Assembly (NCBI GenBank): GCA_963835955.1
Contig: CAWIHZ010000001.1
Span: 186,001 to 250,000, forward strand
Direction of reading: 5' to 3'
DNA length: 64,000 nucleotides
Origin: Roseiarcus sp963835955
GTDB lineage: Bacteria > Pseudomonadota > Alphaproteobacteria > Rhizobiales > Beijerinckiaceae
In this document: one piece after another, positions 27,123 to 34,545 of the stretch
Numbering within the stretch: position 1 is the stretch's first letter
Layout of the letters: every line of letters begins with the position of its first letter
Translations under genes and position numbers: made by a program
The notes under the pieces: generated by a model
Seen by the model: the letters and a program-made list of their open reading frames with translations, nothing else
What the model was told of the DNA's origin: nothing
Database searches by the model: none

Positions 27123-27160
27123 GGCGGTTGCGTTCCGGTTCGGTCCAGGGAGAGAGCGCG

Positions 27161-27928
27161 ATGCAGGGAGAGAGAGCGGGGCGCCTGGCTGGCAAGGCCG
27201 CGCTGATCACGGGCGCGGCCTCGGGCATTGGCCGGGCGACGGCGGCGCTGTTTCACGCGGAAGGTGCGAAAGTTGCCGCCGCCGACCGCAATGAGGCGGG
27301 CCTCGCCCGGCTTGGGCCGGACGCCGACCTCCTGCTGCCGCAGGACGTGACCGACGAAGCAAGATGGCGTGCGGTGGTCGATGCGGTTGTCGCCGCTTTC
27401 GGGCGCCTCGACATTCTCGTCAACAGCGCCGGCATCGGCGTTCTCGGCAATATCGAGACCGCGACCCTCGCCGACTGGCGCAAGGTCAACGCGGTCAATG
27501 TCGAGGGCACCTTTCTGGGGTGCCGCGAAGCAGTGCGGGCGATGAAGGAGACGGGCGGCGGCTCGATCGTCAATCTCTCCTCGGTCGCCGGCATCATCGG
27601 CGACGCGCAGTCGGCGGCCTATTGCGCGAGCAAGGGCGCGGTCAGGATGCTGACCAAGTCCGCCGCGCTCTATTGCGCGCGGGCCGGCTACAAGATCCGC
27701 TGCAATTCGGTGCATCCCTCATTCGCGGAGACGCCGATGGTGCTGGAAGGCATCGCCCGGTCGAAGAATCCCGAGCGCGTGCGCGAGGGGCTCTCGCGCG
27801 CGGCGCCGATGGGCCGCATGGGCCGGCCCGAGGAAGTCGCCGCGGCGATCCTCTACCTCGCCAGCGACGAATCGACCTTCACCACCGGCGCGGAAATCGT
27901 TATCGACGGCGGCATGACGGCTCAGTGA
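27161..27928 (+). CDS. SDR family oxidoreductase (glucose/cyclopentanol dehydrogenase-like)
   Basis: 255 aa from the ATG at 27161, with AGGGAG upstream. Motifs TGAASGIGRATAALF, NSAGIGVLGNIE, Ser in SIVNLSSVAGIIG, Tyr-Lys in AAYCASKGAVRML, and the C-terminal FTTGAEIVIDGGMTAQ. Likely forms an operon with the preceding SDR, perhaps for beta-oxidation or alcohol oxidation. Its stop overlaps the end of the converging gene by seven bases. Confidence 0.88.
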   Translation: MQGERAGRLAGKAALITGAASGIGRATAALFHAEGAKVAAADRNEAGLARLGPDADLLLPQDVTDEARWRAVVDAVVAAFGRLDILVNSAGIGVLGNIETATLADWRKVNAVNVEGTFLGCREAVRAMKETGGGSIVNLSSVAGIIGDAQSAAYCASKGAVRMLTKSAALYCARAGYKIRCNSVHPSFAETPMVLEGIARSKNPERVREGLSRAAPMGRMGRPEEVAAAILYLASDESTFTTGAEIVIDGGMTAQ

Positions 27929-29307
27929 CTCCGGATCCCTGTGCGCGAGGGTTGGATGGGCGGCTCAGGGCAGGCCTCATCGAATAGGCGTTTGACGCCC
28001 TCCACCCCATCGACGTCGATCACAATCGTCGGCTTGCGCGGGTCTATGTTGGCTTGATCGGATGATTGCGCCCCCGGGCGCTTGACCGGCGCGCCAATGA
28101 GCTTGCCGCCATGGGCGAGGCGGCAGAAGCTGGCGAGCGGCAAGGTCACGCGCATCGGCGCGCCGTCGACCGGCTTTGTCAGCGGAAATTCGCCGCCGTT
28201 CGGCGCCGCCGTCGGTTTCAGGTCGGTATCCGGCGGCGCTCCCTCCGGCTTCGTGCCGGCGTCGCGCGCCGAAATCGTCGCTTCGACCACACCGCCGCCG
28301 CGGCGGTAAGCGAAGGTGGCGACCAGGGTGAGAGCGTGGTCGTGCGTTGCCGGCGCGAACGCTGCGGTTCCGCTCGCCGACAGGAGATCGGGCCGGGGCG
28401 GATCGCCTTCGAATGCGTGCCCGTTGAGGCCGTTGGCGCCTTCGGCGAGGATCGGCGCCGCGCTGTCGAGCCTCAGCGTCGCCAAACGCGAAGCGCGCAA
28501 CTCGCGATCGCTCAGCCAGCGAATTCTCGCCGCCGGGGTCTTGCGCAACAGGGTCATCACCGGCTCGCCGACGCCCATCTCGGTCAGGTAGGTTTCGACG
28601 GAGGCGTCGACGTTCGGCGGCTCATAGAACTTCCGTATCGAGGTCAAGTGGTCCACGCCCTCGGTTAGCTTCTGCACCGCGGTGATCTGGTGTACTCCGA
28701 CCAATGGAACGGGGCCGACGAGACGCTCGACGCCGCCCGCGAGAACCAATACGCAGGCAGACGCGCATGCCGCTCCGCCAGTGATCGCGTGACCTCGGCC
28801 GCTCGCACATTTCGAAGCGGTCTCGGGGCAGTTCGACAACAGCGTCCTGGCGACGGCGACGGCAAGGCCCTTGGCTCGAATGAGAGCGCCCATCTTCACG
28901 GCGTCGACGACCGAACCGCCGTGCGAATGAATGAGAACCGGAAGCCGACGCCCTTCGAGACTTTTGACCATTCCGGCGAAAGCCTTCGCCGTGCCGACCA
29001 TGATCTGGCCTTCGGCTGAAATCCATTCGGGACAGTTGGCCCCGCATGACGGGTCCGAACTCGCGACACGGAGGATGCGCATCGGCGGGTCGCCGCGGCG
29101 CCGCGGAGGCAGCTTCAGATCGGCGAACGCGCTCGCACCCGCCGCCGCGATGCAAATAAGCGATAGGATCGACGTGGCGGCGAGGCCGATCCAACGGCGG
29201 ATGGACCGGACCTTGCCGGTCGGAGACCGCAATCTCTTCTTCGGACGGATTGTCCGAATTACGGCGCGGCCGTCCAGATCATCGAAGCGCGCCGGCCGCG
29301 AGTTCAA
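27922..29307 (-). CDS. Exported ClpP/crotonase-like protein (COG3904 type)
   Basis: 461 aa. A basic N terminus precedes one hydrophobic segment (WIGLAATSILSLICIAAAGA), so it is exported or anchored. The middle part has the ClpP-like fold: PVLIHSHGGSVVDAVKMGAL, ALIRAKGLAVAVA, GAACASACVLVLAGG and VGVHQITAV. Ser in ACASAC and His in GVHQ fit the Ser-His pair of periplasmic Clp-like proteins. Two cysteine pairs may form disulfides. The C-terminal 180 residues form a separate beta-rich domain of unknown role. Its ATG overlaps the EcsC gene stop by four bases. Confidence 0.75.
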   Translation of the reverse strand: MNSRPARFDDLDGRAVIRTIRPKKRLRSPTGKVRSIRRWIGLAATSILSLICIAAAGASAFADLKLPPRRRGDPPMRILRVASSDPSCGANCPEWISAEGQIMVGTAKAFAGMVKSLEGRRLPVLIHSHGGSVVDAVKMGALIRAKGLAVAVARTLLSNCPETASKCASGRGHAITGGAACASACVLVLAGGVERLVGPVPLVGVHQITAVQKLTEGVDHLTSIRKFYEPPNVDASVETYLTEMGVGEPVMTLLRKTPAARIRWLSDRELRASRLATLRLDSAAPILAEGANGLNGHAFEGDPPRPDLLSASGTAAFAPATHDHALTLVATFAYRRGGGVVEATISARDAGTKPEGAPPDTDLKPTAAPNGGEFPLTKPVDGAPMRVTLPLASFCRLAHGGKLIGAPVKRPGAQSSDQANIDPRKPTIVIDVDGVEGVKRLFDEACPEPPIQPSRTGIRSH

Positions 29308-30134
29308 GCGCGCATTCGCGGCGCTTCGCCGCGCAGACGCTGAAATTCGAACGCGATCAAACTCGCGCCATGCCTGCGCTCGAGACGCCGCACGATGAAG
29401 TGGCCGCGCGCGATCGTCTGAAAATGCTCGGCGAACAGGGCGTTGACCGCGGCCCCGCCGATCGCGCCGAGAATCGGCGCCGTTTGGGCGACGAGTTTCT
29501 CGCTGACCGCCACGCCGAAACGGGAGGCGATCTGCGCGATGAGCCGGGTGAGGACCGGCGCCGTTTGCGCTCGAAGCCCCTGCTGCGCGATATAGCGCGC
29601 GCTGTCGGTAACCGACTTGGCCAGCGCGGCGCGAACGGCGAAGTAACCGCTCTCGAAAGCGGTCTCTTCGGCTTGCTTGCCGCCGAGCGCAAACACCTCG
29701 ATGCAGGCAAGCCTGACGCCAGCGTCCTCGAGATCCTCGCCTTCCTCACGCGCGATCTGGGCGATCGAGCGCAAGAGAATGGCGGTCGAAACCGGAAGCT
29801 CCAAGGGCAGCGCCGGCAGGCCGAACGCGCCGCCAAGGGCGCCGGAGACCGCGGTCGCGATCTTATGGGCGCGACTGGCGGCCTTTGCCGGCGCGTTGAG
29901 GTCGATGGTGCGAAGCGCGAGTTTGAGCGCGCCAACGAGAGCGGTCTCGCTCGCGCGCGCGACAATCTGCCGAGCCGCTTCCGGGAGAGTTCGACCCAGC
30001 GCCCCGACCGGCCGCCCGATCGCGTCGGTCATGCGCTGGGCAAAGCTCTTCCCTTCGAGGCATGCGACCGCCCGCCTCAAGTCTTCGGTCTCATCGTTCG
30101 TCAGCCGCGCCGGCATGAGCTCGATGGTCGACAT
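29304..30134 (-). CDS. EcsC family protein
   Basis: 276 aa from the ATG at 30134 (MSTIELMPARLTNDETEDLR), nine bases after GAGGG. The Ala-rich hydrophobic centre (AVSGALGGAFGLPALPLELP, SIAQIAREEGEDL) and FGVAVSEKLVAQTAPILGAI are EcsC features. Bacillus EcsC is linked to secretion and competence through the Ecs transporter; in proteobacteria its role is unknown. Translationally coupled to the exported Clp-like gene downstream. Confidence 0.85.
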   Translation of the reverse strand: MSTIELMPARLTNDETEDLRRAVACLEGKSFAQRMTDAIGRPVGALGRTLPEAARQIVARASETALVGALKLALRTIDLNAPAKAASRAHKIATAVSGALGGAFGLPALPLELPVSTAILLRSIAQIAREEGEDLEDAGVRLACIEVFALGGKQAEETAFESGYFAVRAALAKSVTDSARYIAQQGLRAQTAPVLTRLIAQIASRFGVAVSEKLVAQTAPILGAIGGAAVNALFAEHFQTIARGHFIVRRLERRHGASLIAFEFQRLRGEAPRMRA

Positions 30135-30230
30135 GACGCCCTCTTGCGGGATCGGCTGCGTTTTCCGCATCCTGCGGCGAGATATAAGCCGCAAGGGCCC
30201 CGCGCCAAGTCCCGCCTTCTCCTTCGACCG

Positions 30231-31055
30231 TCAGAGGAAGGAGAAAATCGCCAGGCTGGCGAGGCCGGCTGCCCAGCAATAATATGCGAACGGGCTCATG
30301 GCCTCGAATTCGTGCCGGTGGAAATAGCGCATGAGGAAGACGAGGCTCGCGTAAGCGACGATCCCCGCCACCACGCCGGAGAGAACCGCCATCGGCCCAA
30401 GCGTCGCTCCGGCCTTCAATAGCTTCGGAGCCTCGAGCACATTGGCGCCGAGAATGATGGGCGTGCCCATCAGGAACGAAAAGCGGGCCAATTCCTCATG
30501 CCGCAGGCCCGCGACAACCCCGGCGACGATGGTGACGCCGGAGCGGGAGATGCCTGGAATCAGCGCCAGACATTGCGCAAAGCCGACCGCCAACGCGCCC
30601 TTCCAATTGAGTTGAATGAGCTCGCCGACCGTTTCGCCGCCGATCTTGTCGCCGAAATACAAGATCAATCCGTTGACGAGCAGAAAGATCGCCGCGATCA
30701 CCGGCGTCGCGAAAATGTCGCCGAGCGCCTTGCGGAACACGAAGCCAACGATGACCGCAGGGATCGTCGCCAGGACGACAAGCAGGAAAATTCTTCTATC
30801 CGCGATCGATCGCGCTCCGCCCCGGCGGAGAAGCGACATCCCGAAGGCGAACCAGTCGCGCCAGAAATAGGCGAACAGCGCGATCGCCGTGCCCAGGTGC
30901 ATCACCACCAGATAGGCCAGCCAGTCCGGCGCTTTAAGATTGATCGGCCAGCCGAGCAGGCGAGGCAGGACCACCGCGTGACCGAGACTGCTGATCGGAA
31001 ACAGTTCCGTCACGCCTTGCAGCACGGCCATGACGATCGCTTGAAATGCGGTCAC
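30231..31055 (-). CDS. uppP: Undecaprenyl-diphosphate phosphatase (BacA/UppP)
   Basis: 274 aa with about eight membrane segments. The two conserved motifs are present: QGVTELFPISSLGHAVVLPR with catalytic Glu, and LIPGISRSGVTIVAGVVAGL, containing the PGxSRSGxT phosphatase motif. The enzyme recycles the C55 lipid carrier for peptidoglycan and polysaccharide export. The start has only a weak Shine-Dalgarno. Standard length. Confidence 0.94.
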   Translation of the reverse strand: MTAFQAIVMAVLQGVTELFPISSLGHAVVLPRLLGWPINLKAPDWLAYLVVMHLGTAIALFAYFWRDWFAFGMSLLRRGGARSIADRRIFLLVVLATIPAVIVGFVFRKALGDIFATPVIAAIFLLVNGLILYFGDKIGGETVGELIQLNWKGALAVGFAQCLALIPGISRSGVTIVAGVVAGLRHEELARFSFLMGTPIILGANVLEAPKLLKAGATLGPMAVLSGVVAGIVAYASLVFLMRYFHRHEFEAMSPFAYYCWAAGLASLAIFSFL

Positions 31056-31140
31056 AGGGGAGCCTCGCCTGTCAGCTTAAACATACGCCGGACAGGCGCG
31101 TTCATGAGTTTCCCCCGCCGCGAGCGGCGTCACGAACTTT

Positions 31141-31911
31141 TCAGCAGGCGGCGCGCCCGCATTTATGTACGGAATCGATCTTGTTCTTGAGCTGATCGTA
31201 GCCGACCGCGCCGACGACCACGTCCTGTCCGACGACAAAGGTCGGCGTGCCATTGATTTGCAGCTCGTCGGCCAGTTGCATGACTTGTTTCAACCCGGCG
31301 TTGATTTCGGGGCTCTCCATATCCTTCTTGAGCCTGTCCATGTCGAGCCCGAGCTCGCGGGCGACGGCGAGCGCCTGGTCCTCGCCGATCGGCCCGCGCA
31401 TTGCGAGCAGTTTGGAGTGAAAGGCCCAGAACTTGTCTCCCGGCAGCTGGTTGCGGGCGGCGCTGGCGACTTTGGCCGCCTCGACCGATCCCGGCCCCAG
31501 GACCGGATAGTCCTTCAGGACGATCTTGAGGTTCGGGTCGTCCTTCTTCAGTCTGGCGATGTCGGGCAGCGCCCCCTTGCAGAAGTGGCAATTGTAGTCG
31601 AAGAACTCGACCAGGGTCGCCGAAGCTTTCGGATTGCCGATCGTCGCCTGATACTTCGAGCTGAACAACGGCCCCGCCTGGCTGGCGACGACCTTCTGAC
31701 GCTGGTCGTCGGCGGCGGCTTTGTCGCGCTTGTCGAGCGCTTCGATCGCCTCGCGCAGAACCTCGGGGTTGTTGACGAGATAGTCGTGGATGAACGCGCC
31801 CATCTCCTGCTTCTGGGCAGGCGTGAATTCGTCGGCCCGCGCGGGGGCCCCGAGACAGGCCGCGGCGCCCGCGAGCGCGGCGGCGAGGCCGAGGGCGAAG
31901 GTCAGTTTCAT
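31141..31911 (-). CDS. DsbA family thiol-disulfide oxidoreductase, periplasmic
   Basis: 256 aa from the ATG at 31911, opening a signal peptide (MKLTFALGLAAALAGAAACL, cleaved near ARA). The thioredoxin-like domain has the active-site CxxC as CHFC in VEFFDYNCHFCKGALPDI, cis-Pro in NGTPTFVVG. An N-terminal helical extension (EFTPAQKQEMGAFIHDYLVN) is typical of the DsbA/ScsC-like group in alphaproteobacteria. Two more Cys occur at the C terminus (KCGRAAC). Confidence 0.9.
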   Translation of the reverse strand: MKLTFALGLAAALAGAAACLGAPARADEFTPAQKQEMGAFIHDYLVNNPEVLREAIEALDKRDKAAADDQRQKVVASQAGPLFSSKYQATIGNPKASATLVEFFDYNCHFCKGALPDIARLKKDDPNLKIVLKDYPVLGPGSVEAAKVASAARNQLPGDKFWAFHSKLLAMRGPIGEDQALAVARELGLDMDRLKKDMESPEINAGLKQVMQLADELQINGTPTFVVGQDVVVGAVGYDQLKNKIDSVHKCGRAAC

Positions 31912-32194
31912 GCCGTTCTCCAGCTTGGCGGGCGCGCAATTCGCGCGTCGCACGATGTTCATTGCCGGCCCAGTGAGGCGACAATTGCAGCCTTGTTAGG
32001 TCGTTCGGCGCTGTTCTTATCCGGAATCATGGCGCTGGCGCAAATTGCGCGGTCGCTGGCGTCTCTGCGCCCGATTCCAGGCCGCTGCTCGCCCGCCACA
32101 GGATCTGGCTTCGGGACCGTGCCGCCTTGCCGCGGTGCAGCATATCGCCTATCTCGGCCTCATTCCTCATGGTCCAGCAAGGACGGTCCCGCAC

Positions 32195-33262
32195 ATGCCA
32201 ACGCTTTTCGATCCGATCGACATCGGCGACCTTCATCTTCCGAACCGGATCCTCATGGCGCCGTTGACGCGCAACCGGTCGAGCGGACCCGGCCGGGTCC
32301 CCAACGCCCTGATGCGCGACTATTACGTCCAGCGCGCCGGCGCGGGGCTGATCACTTCCGAGGCGACGTCGGTGACGCCGATGGGCGTCGGCTATCCGCA
32401 CACGCCGGGCATCTGGTCGCAGGAGCAGGTCGACGGCTGGCGCCGGATCGCCGAGGCCGTCCATGCGGCCGGCGGCCGGATGCTGATGCAGCTCTGGCAC
32501 GTCGGCCGGATCTCCGATCCGAGCTATCATGACGGGGCGCTTCCGGTCGCCCCCAGCGCCATAGCGCCCAAGGGTCATGTGAGCCTGCTGCGTCCTGAAC
32601 GGCCATACGCAGTCCCGCGGGCGCTCGAGACCGCAGAGGTCGAGGGCGTCGTCGAAGCGTTCCGCCAGGGCGCCCGCAACGCCAAGGCCGCCGGCTTTGA
32701 CGGCGTCGAAATCCACGGCGCGAACGGCTATCTGCTCGACCAGTTCCTGCAGGACGGCAGCAACAAGCGAACCGATCGGTACGGCGGAGGAATCGAGAAT
32801 CGCGCCCGCCTGATGCTCGAAGTGACGGACGCCGTGATTTCGGTCTGGGGCCCAGGCCGCATCGGCATGCATCTGGCGCCGCGCGCCAATTCGTACGACA
32901 TGGGCGACAGCGACCTTTCCGGCACCTTTGGCTACGTCGCGCGGGAACTCGGGAAAAGGAAGATCGCCTTCATCTGCGCCCGGGAATCGCTCAAGGAGCC
33001 GCGGCTCGGCCCAAAACTCAAAAAGGCGTTTGGCGGCGCCTATGTCGCCAATGAGGGCTTCACCCCCGAAAGCGCGGCTCAGACGCTGGCGGCGGGCGAG
33101 GCGGACGCGATCGCGTTCGGCAAATTGTTCATCGCCAATCCCGATCTGCCGCGCCGTCTTAAGCTCAAGGCGCCGCTGAACCGCTGGAACTCCGCGACCT
33201 TCTATTCTCAAGGCGCGGAAGGCTATGTCGATTATCCCGCGCTCGCCGAGGCGGCGGAATAG
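32195..33262 (+). CDS. Old Yellow Enzyme family alkene reductase (NemA-like)
   Basis: 355 aa from the ATG at 32195. FMN-binding barrel with MAPLTRNRS, GGRMLMQLWHVGRIS, FDGVEIHGANGYLLDQFL, and RTDRYGGGIENRARLMLEV. The His-x2-Asn pair in EIHGAN binds the substrate's electron-withdrawing group. Family members reduce alpha,beta-unsaturated carbonyls, nitrate esters and N-ethylmaleimide with NADPH. Single gene; upstream is divergent DsbA-like gene. Confidence 0.93.
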   Translation: MPTLFDPIDIGDLHLPNRILMAPLTRNRSSGPGRVPNALMRDYYVQRAGAGLITSEATSVTPMGVGYPHTPGIWSQEQVDGWRRIAEAVHAAGGRMLMQLWHVGRISDPSYHDGALPVAPSAIAPKGHVSLLRPERPYAVPRALETAEVEGVVEAFRQGARNAKAAGFDGVEIHGANGYLLDQFLQDGSNKRTDRYGGGIENRARLMLEVTDAVISVWGPGRIGMHLAPRANSYDMGDSDLSGTFGYVARELGKRKIAFICARESLKEPRLGPKLKKAFGGAYVANEGFTPESAAQTLAAGEADAIAFGKLFIANPDLPRRLKLKAPLNRWNSATFYSQGAEGYVDYPALAEAAE

Positions 33263-33509
33263 GACCCGCTTGCGGCGATGGGCTTGCTTGTCGCCGTCGC
33301 CGCCTCCGCTTAGCAGGGAAAGCGCGCCCGGCGCGCCTTTCGGCGCCGCCGCAATGCAGCCGCGCTCGGCCCGGGCGCGGGGCGCTCGAAAAGACCGGCG
33401 CTTTTGTAGGCGATCCAATGTTTTCAATCGCTTGGGCGCCAAATTCTGCAACTCTGGCGTCTTTTTTACGTCTCTCCCCCGTCCTTTCGTCCTCCCGAGG
33501 CGCCCGAAA

Positions 33510-33543
33510 CCGTTCTCTTGAGTTCCGCTAAGGGGCTGGCGCC
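33510..33543 (-). repeat. 34-bp dispersed repeat, copy 2
   Basis: Inverted copy of 16678-16711 with two substitutions, both at third positions of the shared GASPLAELKRT frame. In both places it lies on the same side of a leader/13-codon element. Confidence 0.85.
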
Positions 33544-33602
33544 GATTCGTCGACCGCGTGGCCCTCGCGAGACCCGTGACCCGCGCTTAGCCCCCGACGA
33601 CC

Positions 33603-33738
33603 TCGTCCTGAGGCGCCGCGAAGCGGCCTCGAAGGACGAATTCAGCGCGCGCCCCTTGGCGAAAGCAGCGTCGGACGCTTCGCCCCGCTGGAGCATCCTT
33701 CGAGGCTCTTGCTCTCGCAAAGAGCGCCTCAGGATGAG
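33603..33738. repeat. Pair of palindromic intergenic repeats in opposite orientation
   Basis: First unit 33603-33639 folds as TCGTCCTGAGGC with GCCTCGAAGGACGA. Second unit 33694-33738 is CATCCTTCGAGGC with GCCTCAGGATG. They match the CTCATCCTGAGG...CCTCGAAGGATGAG element scattered in many Hyphomicrobiales genomes and are inverted with respect to each other. Confidence 0.75.
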
Positions 33739-33815
33739 GTCGGCGGCCTTTTGCGGGTTTCGAGGAACCCCGGCGGAAGCCGATCCAAGCCAGCGGCAAT
33801 GGAATCCAAGCCCAC

Positions 33816-33863
33816 GGAAGCCGGAGCAAAGCCAGGGGAAGCCGGAGCAAAGCCAGGGGAAGC
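33816..33863. repeat. 21-bp tandem repeat, two full copies and a partial third
   Basis: Units 33816-33836 and 33837-33857 are identical; a third begins at 33858 and diverges after nine bases. Each unit starts GGAAGCCGGAGCAAAGCCAG. The array would encode AGAKPGE heptads, but no start signal or conserved protein supports translation. Confidence 0.9.
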
Positions 33864-33979
33864 GGAATCCAAGCAATTGTCTTCCGCGAATCGAGGCTTT
33901 TCAAGGGTTTAGGCCAGAATCCAAATGAGAATTTTTTCTCCGCCGCTTGGCCCTCCTTAGCCCCCGCCGTTGTTCAGCG

Positions 33980-34115
33980 TGTCAACCCGCCCGCCTGAAG
34001 GCTTAAGGCGGCCGCTGCCCTCGGCGCGCCAGGCGCGCTTCGATCCAGCGACGAGGAGGACCATATCATGGCTTCTGATTATCTAAAAGAGATTGTCGCA
34101 GAAAATTGATTTTCG
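33980..34115 (+). repeat. Leader/13-codon element, copy B
   Basis: Inverted counterpart of 16260-16396. From left: GTCAACCCGCCCGCC, AAGGCTTAAGG, the GC-rich hairpin region CTGCCCTCGGCGCGCCAGGC, CGATCCAGCGACGAGGAGGA with a perfect Shine-Dalgarno, then ATG. The outer stem has one mismatch relative to copy A. GAAAATTGATTTTC surrounds the stop codon in both copies. Confidence 0.85.
34068..34109 (+). CDS. Candidate 13-aa small protein MASDYLKEIVAEN, copy B
   Basis: ATG at 34068, TGA at 34107-34109, with GAGGAGG eight to nine bases upstream, a stronger ribosome binding site than most genes in this window. Ten of 13 residues match copy A (16306-16265). The peptide would be an acidic amphipathic helix. 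No known gene follows in the same direction, so a leader-peptide role for a neighbour is not obvious. Confidence 0.5.
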   Translation: MASDYLKEIVAEN

Positions 34116-34157
34116 AAAATCGGCGGCTCCTGCCCCCGGCGGGCTCAGGCGGGTTCA

Positions 34158-34217
34158 GGTGACAGTGCACTTTATTTACGACAACGCTTCGCCGGCGTAG
34201 TTTAATGCACTGTCACC
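34158..34217. repeat. 12-bp perfect inverted repeat, candidate REP/MITE-like element
   Basis: GGTGACAGTGCA (34158-34169) and TGCACTGTCACC (34206-34217) enclose 36 bases. Similar GTGACAGTGCAC ends recur in proteobacterial palindromic elements moved by REP-associated tyrosine transposases; that link is from general knowledge. No transposase is in the window. Confidence 0.6.
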
Positions 34218-34545
34218 GGAGCCCGGGAATAACCCAGGACGTCACGGCCATTATCGCGGCAAGACGGCGCGCCTGGGTCATCGCTCCCTCCGACGACGCC
34301 AAAGATAGCACAGGTAAGGCAAGAATGTCGCCTTTGGTGAAGGGTTTCGGGCGTCCGGGTGCAACGCGCGTTCGGGCGCCAAATGTCAGACGAACCGCTA
34401 GACCTTTGGGTCAGGCGCTAAGTCGGCATGAATGACGTGGCGGCGCTGCGTCCGCTTCGTCTTGGCGGCGCTCGGACTTGCCATCGGCGCCATCGCCAGG
34501 GCCGTCGCGCAGGTTCCCGGCCGACGCGAATCTTCTGGATCGCCT

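Larger units (their letters stand above)
33263..34545. other. Repeat-rich intergenic region of 1.3 kb
   Basis: No supported protein gene longer than 13 codons. It contains the 34-bp repeat copy 2, two palindromic Rhizobiales-type repeats, a 21-bp tandem repeat, copy B of the leader/13-codon element and a 12-bp inverted repeat. It is the largest gene-free stretch in the window. Confidence 0.75.

Noticed and set aside
33709..33912. ORF with AGAKPGE heptads
   Set aside because: It lies across a palindromic repeat and a 21-bp tandem repeat, with no ribosome binding site; the heptads follow from the DNA repeat.
33603..34217. Intact insertion sequence or transposon
   Set aside because: No transposase frame or target duplication is visible; only short palindromes and repeats are present.
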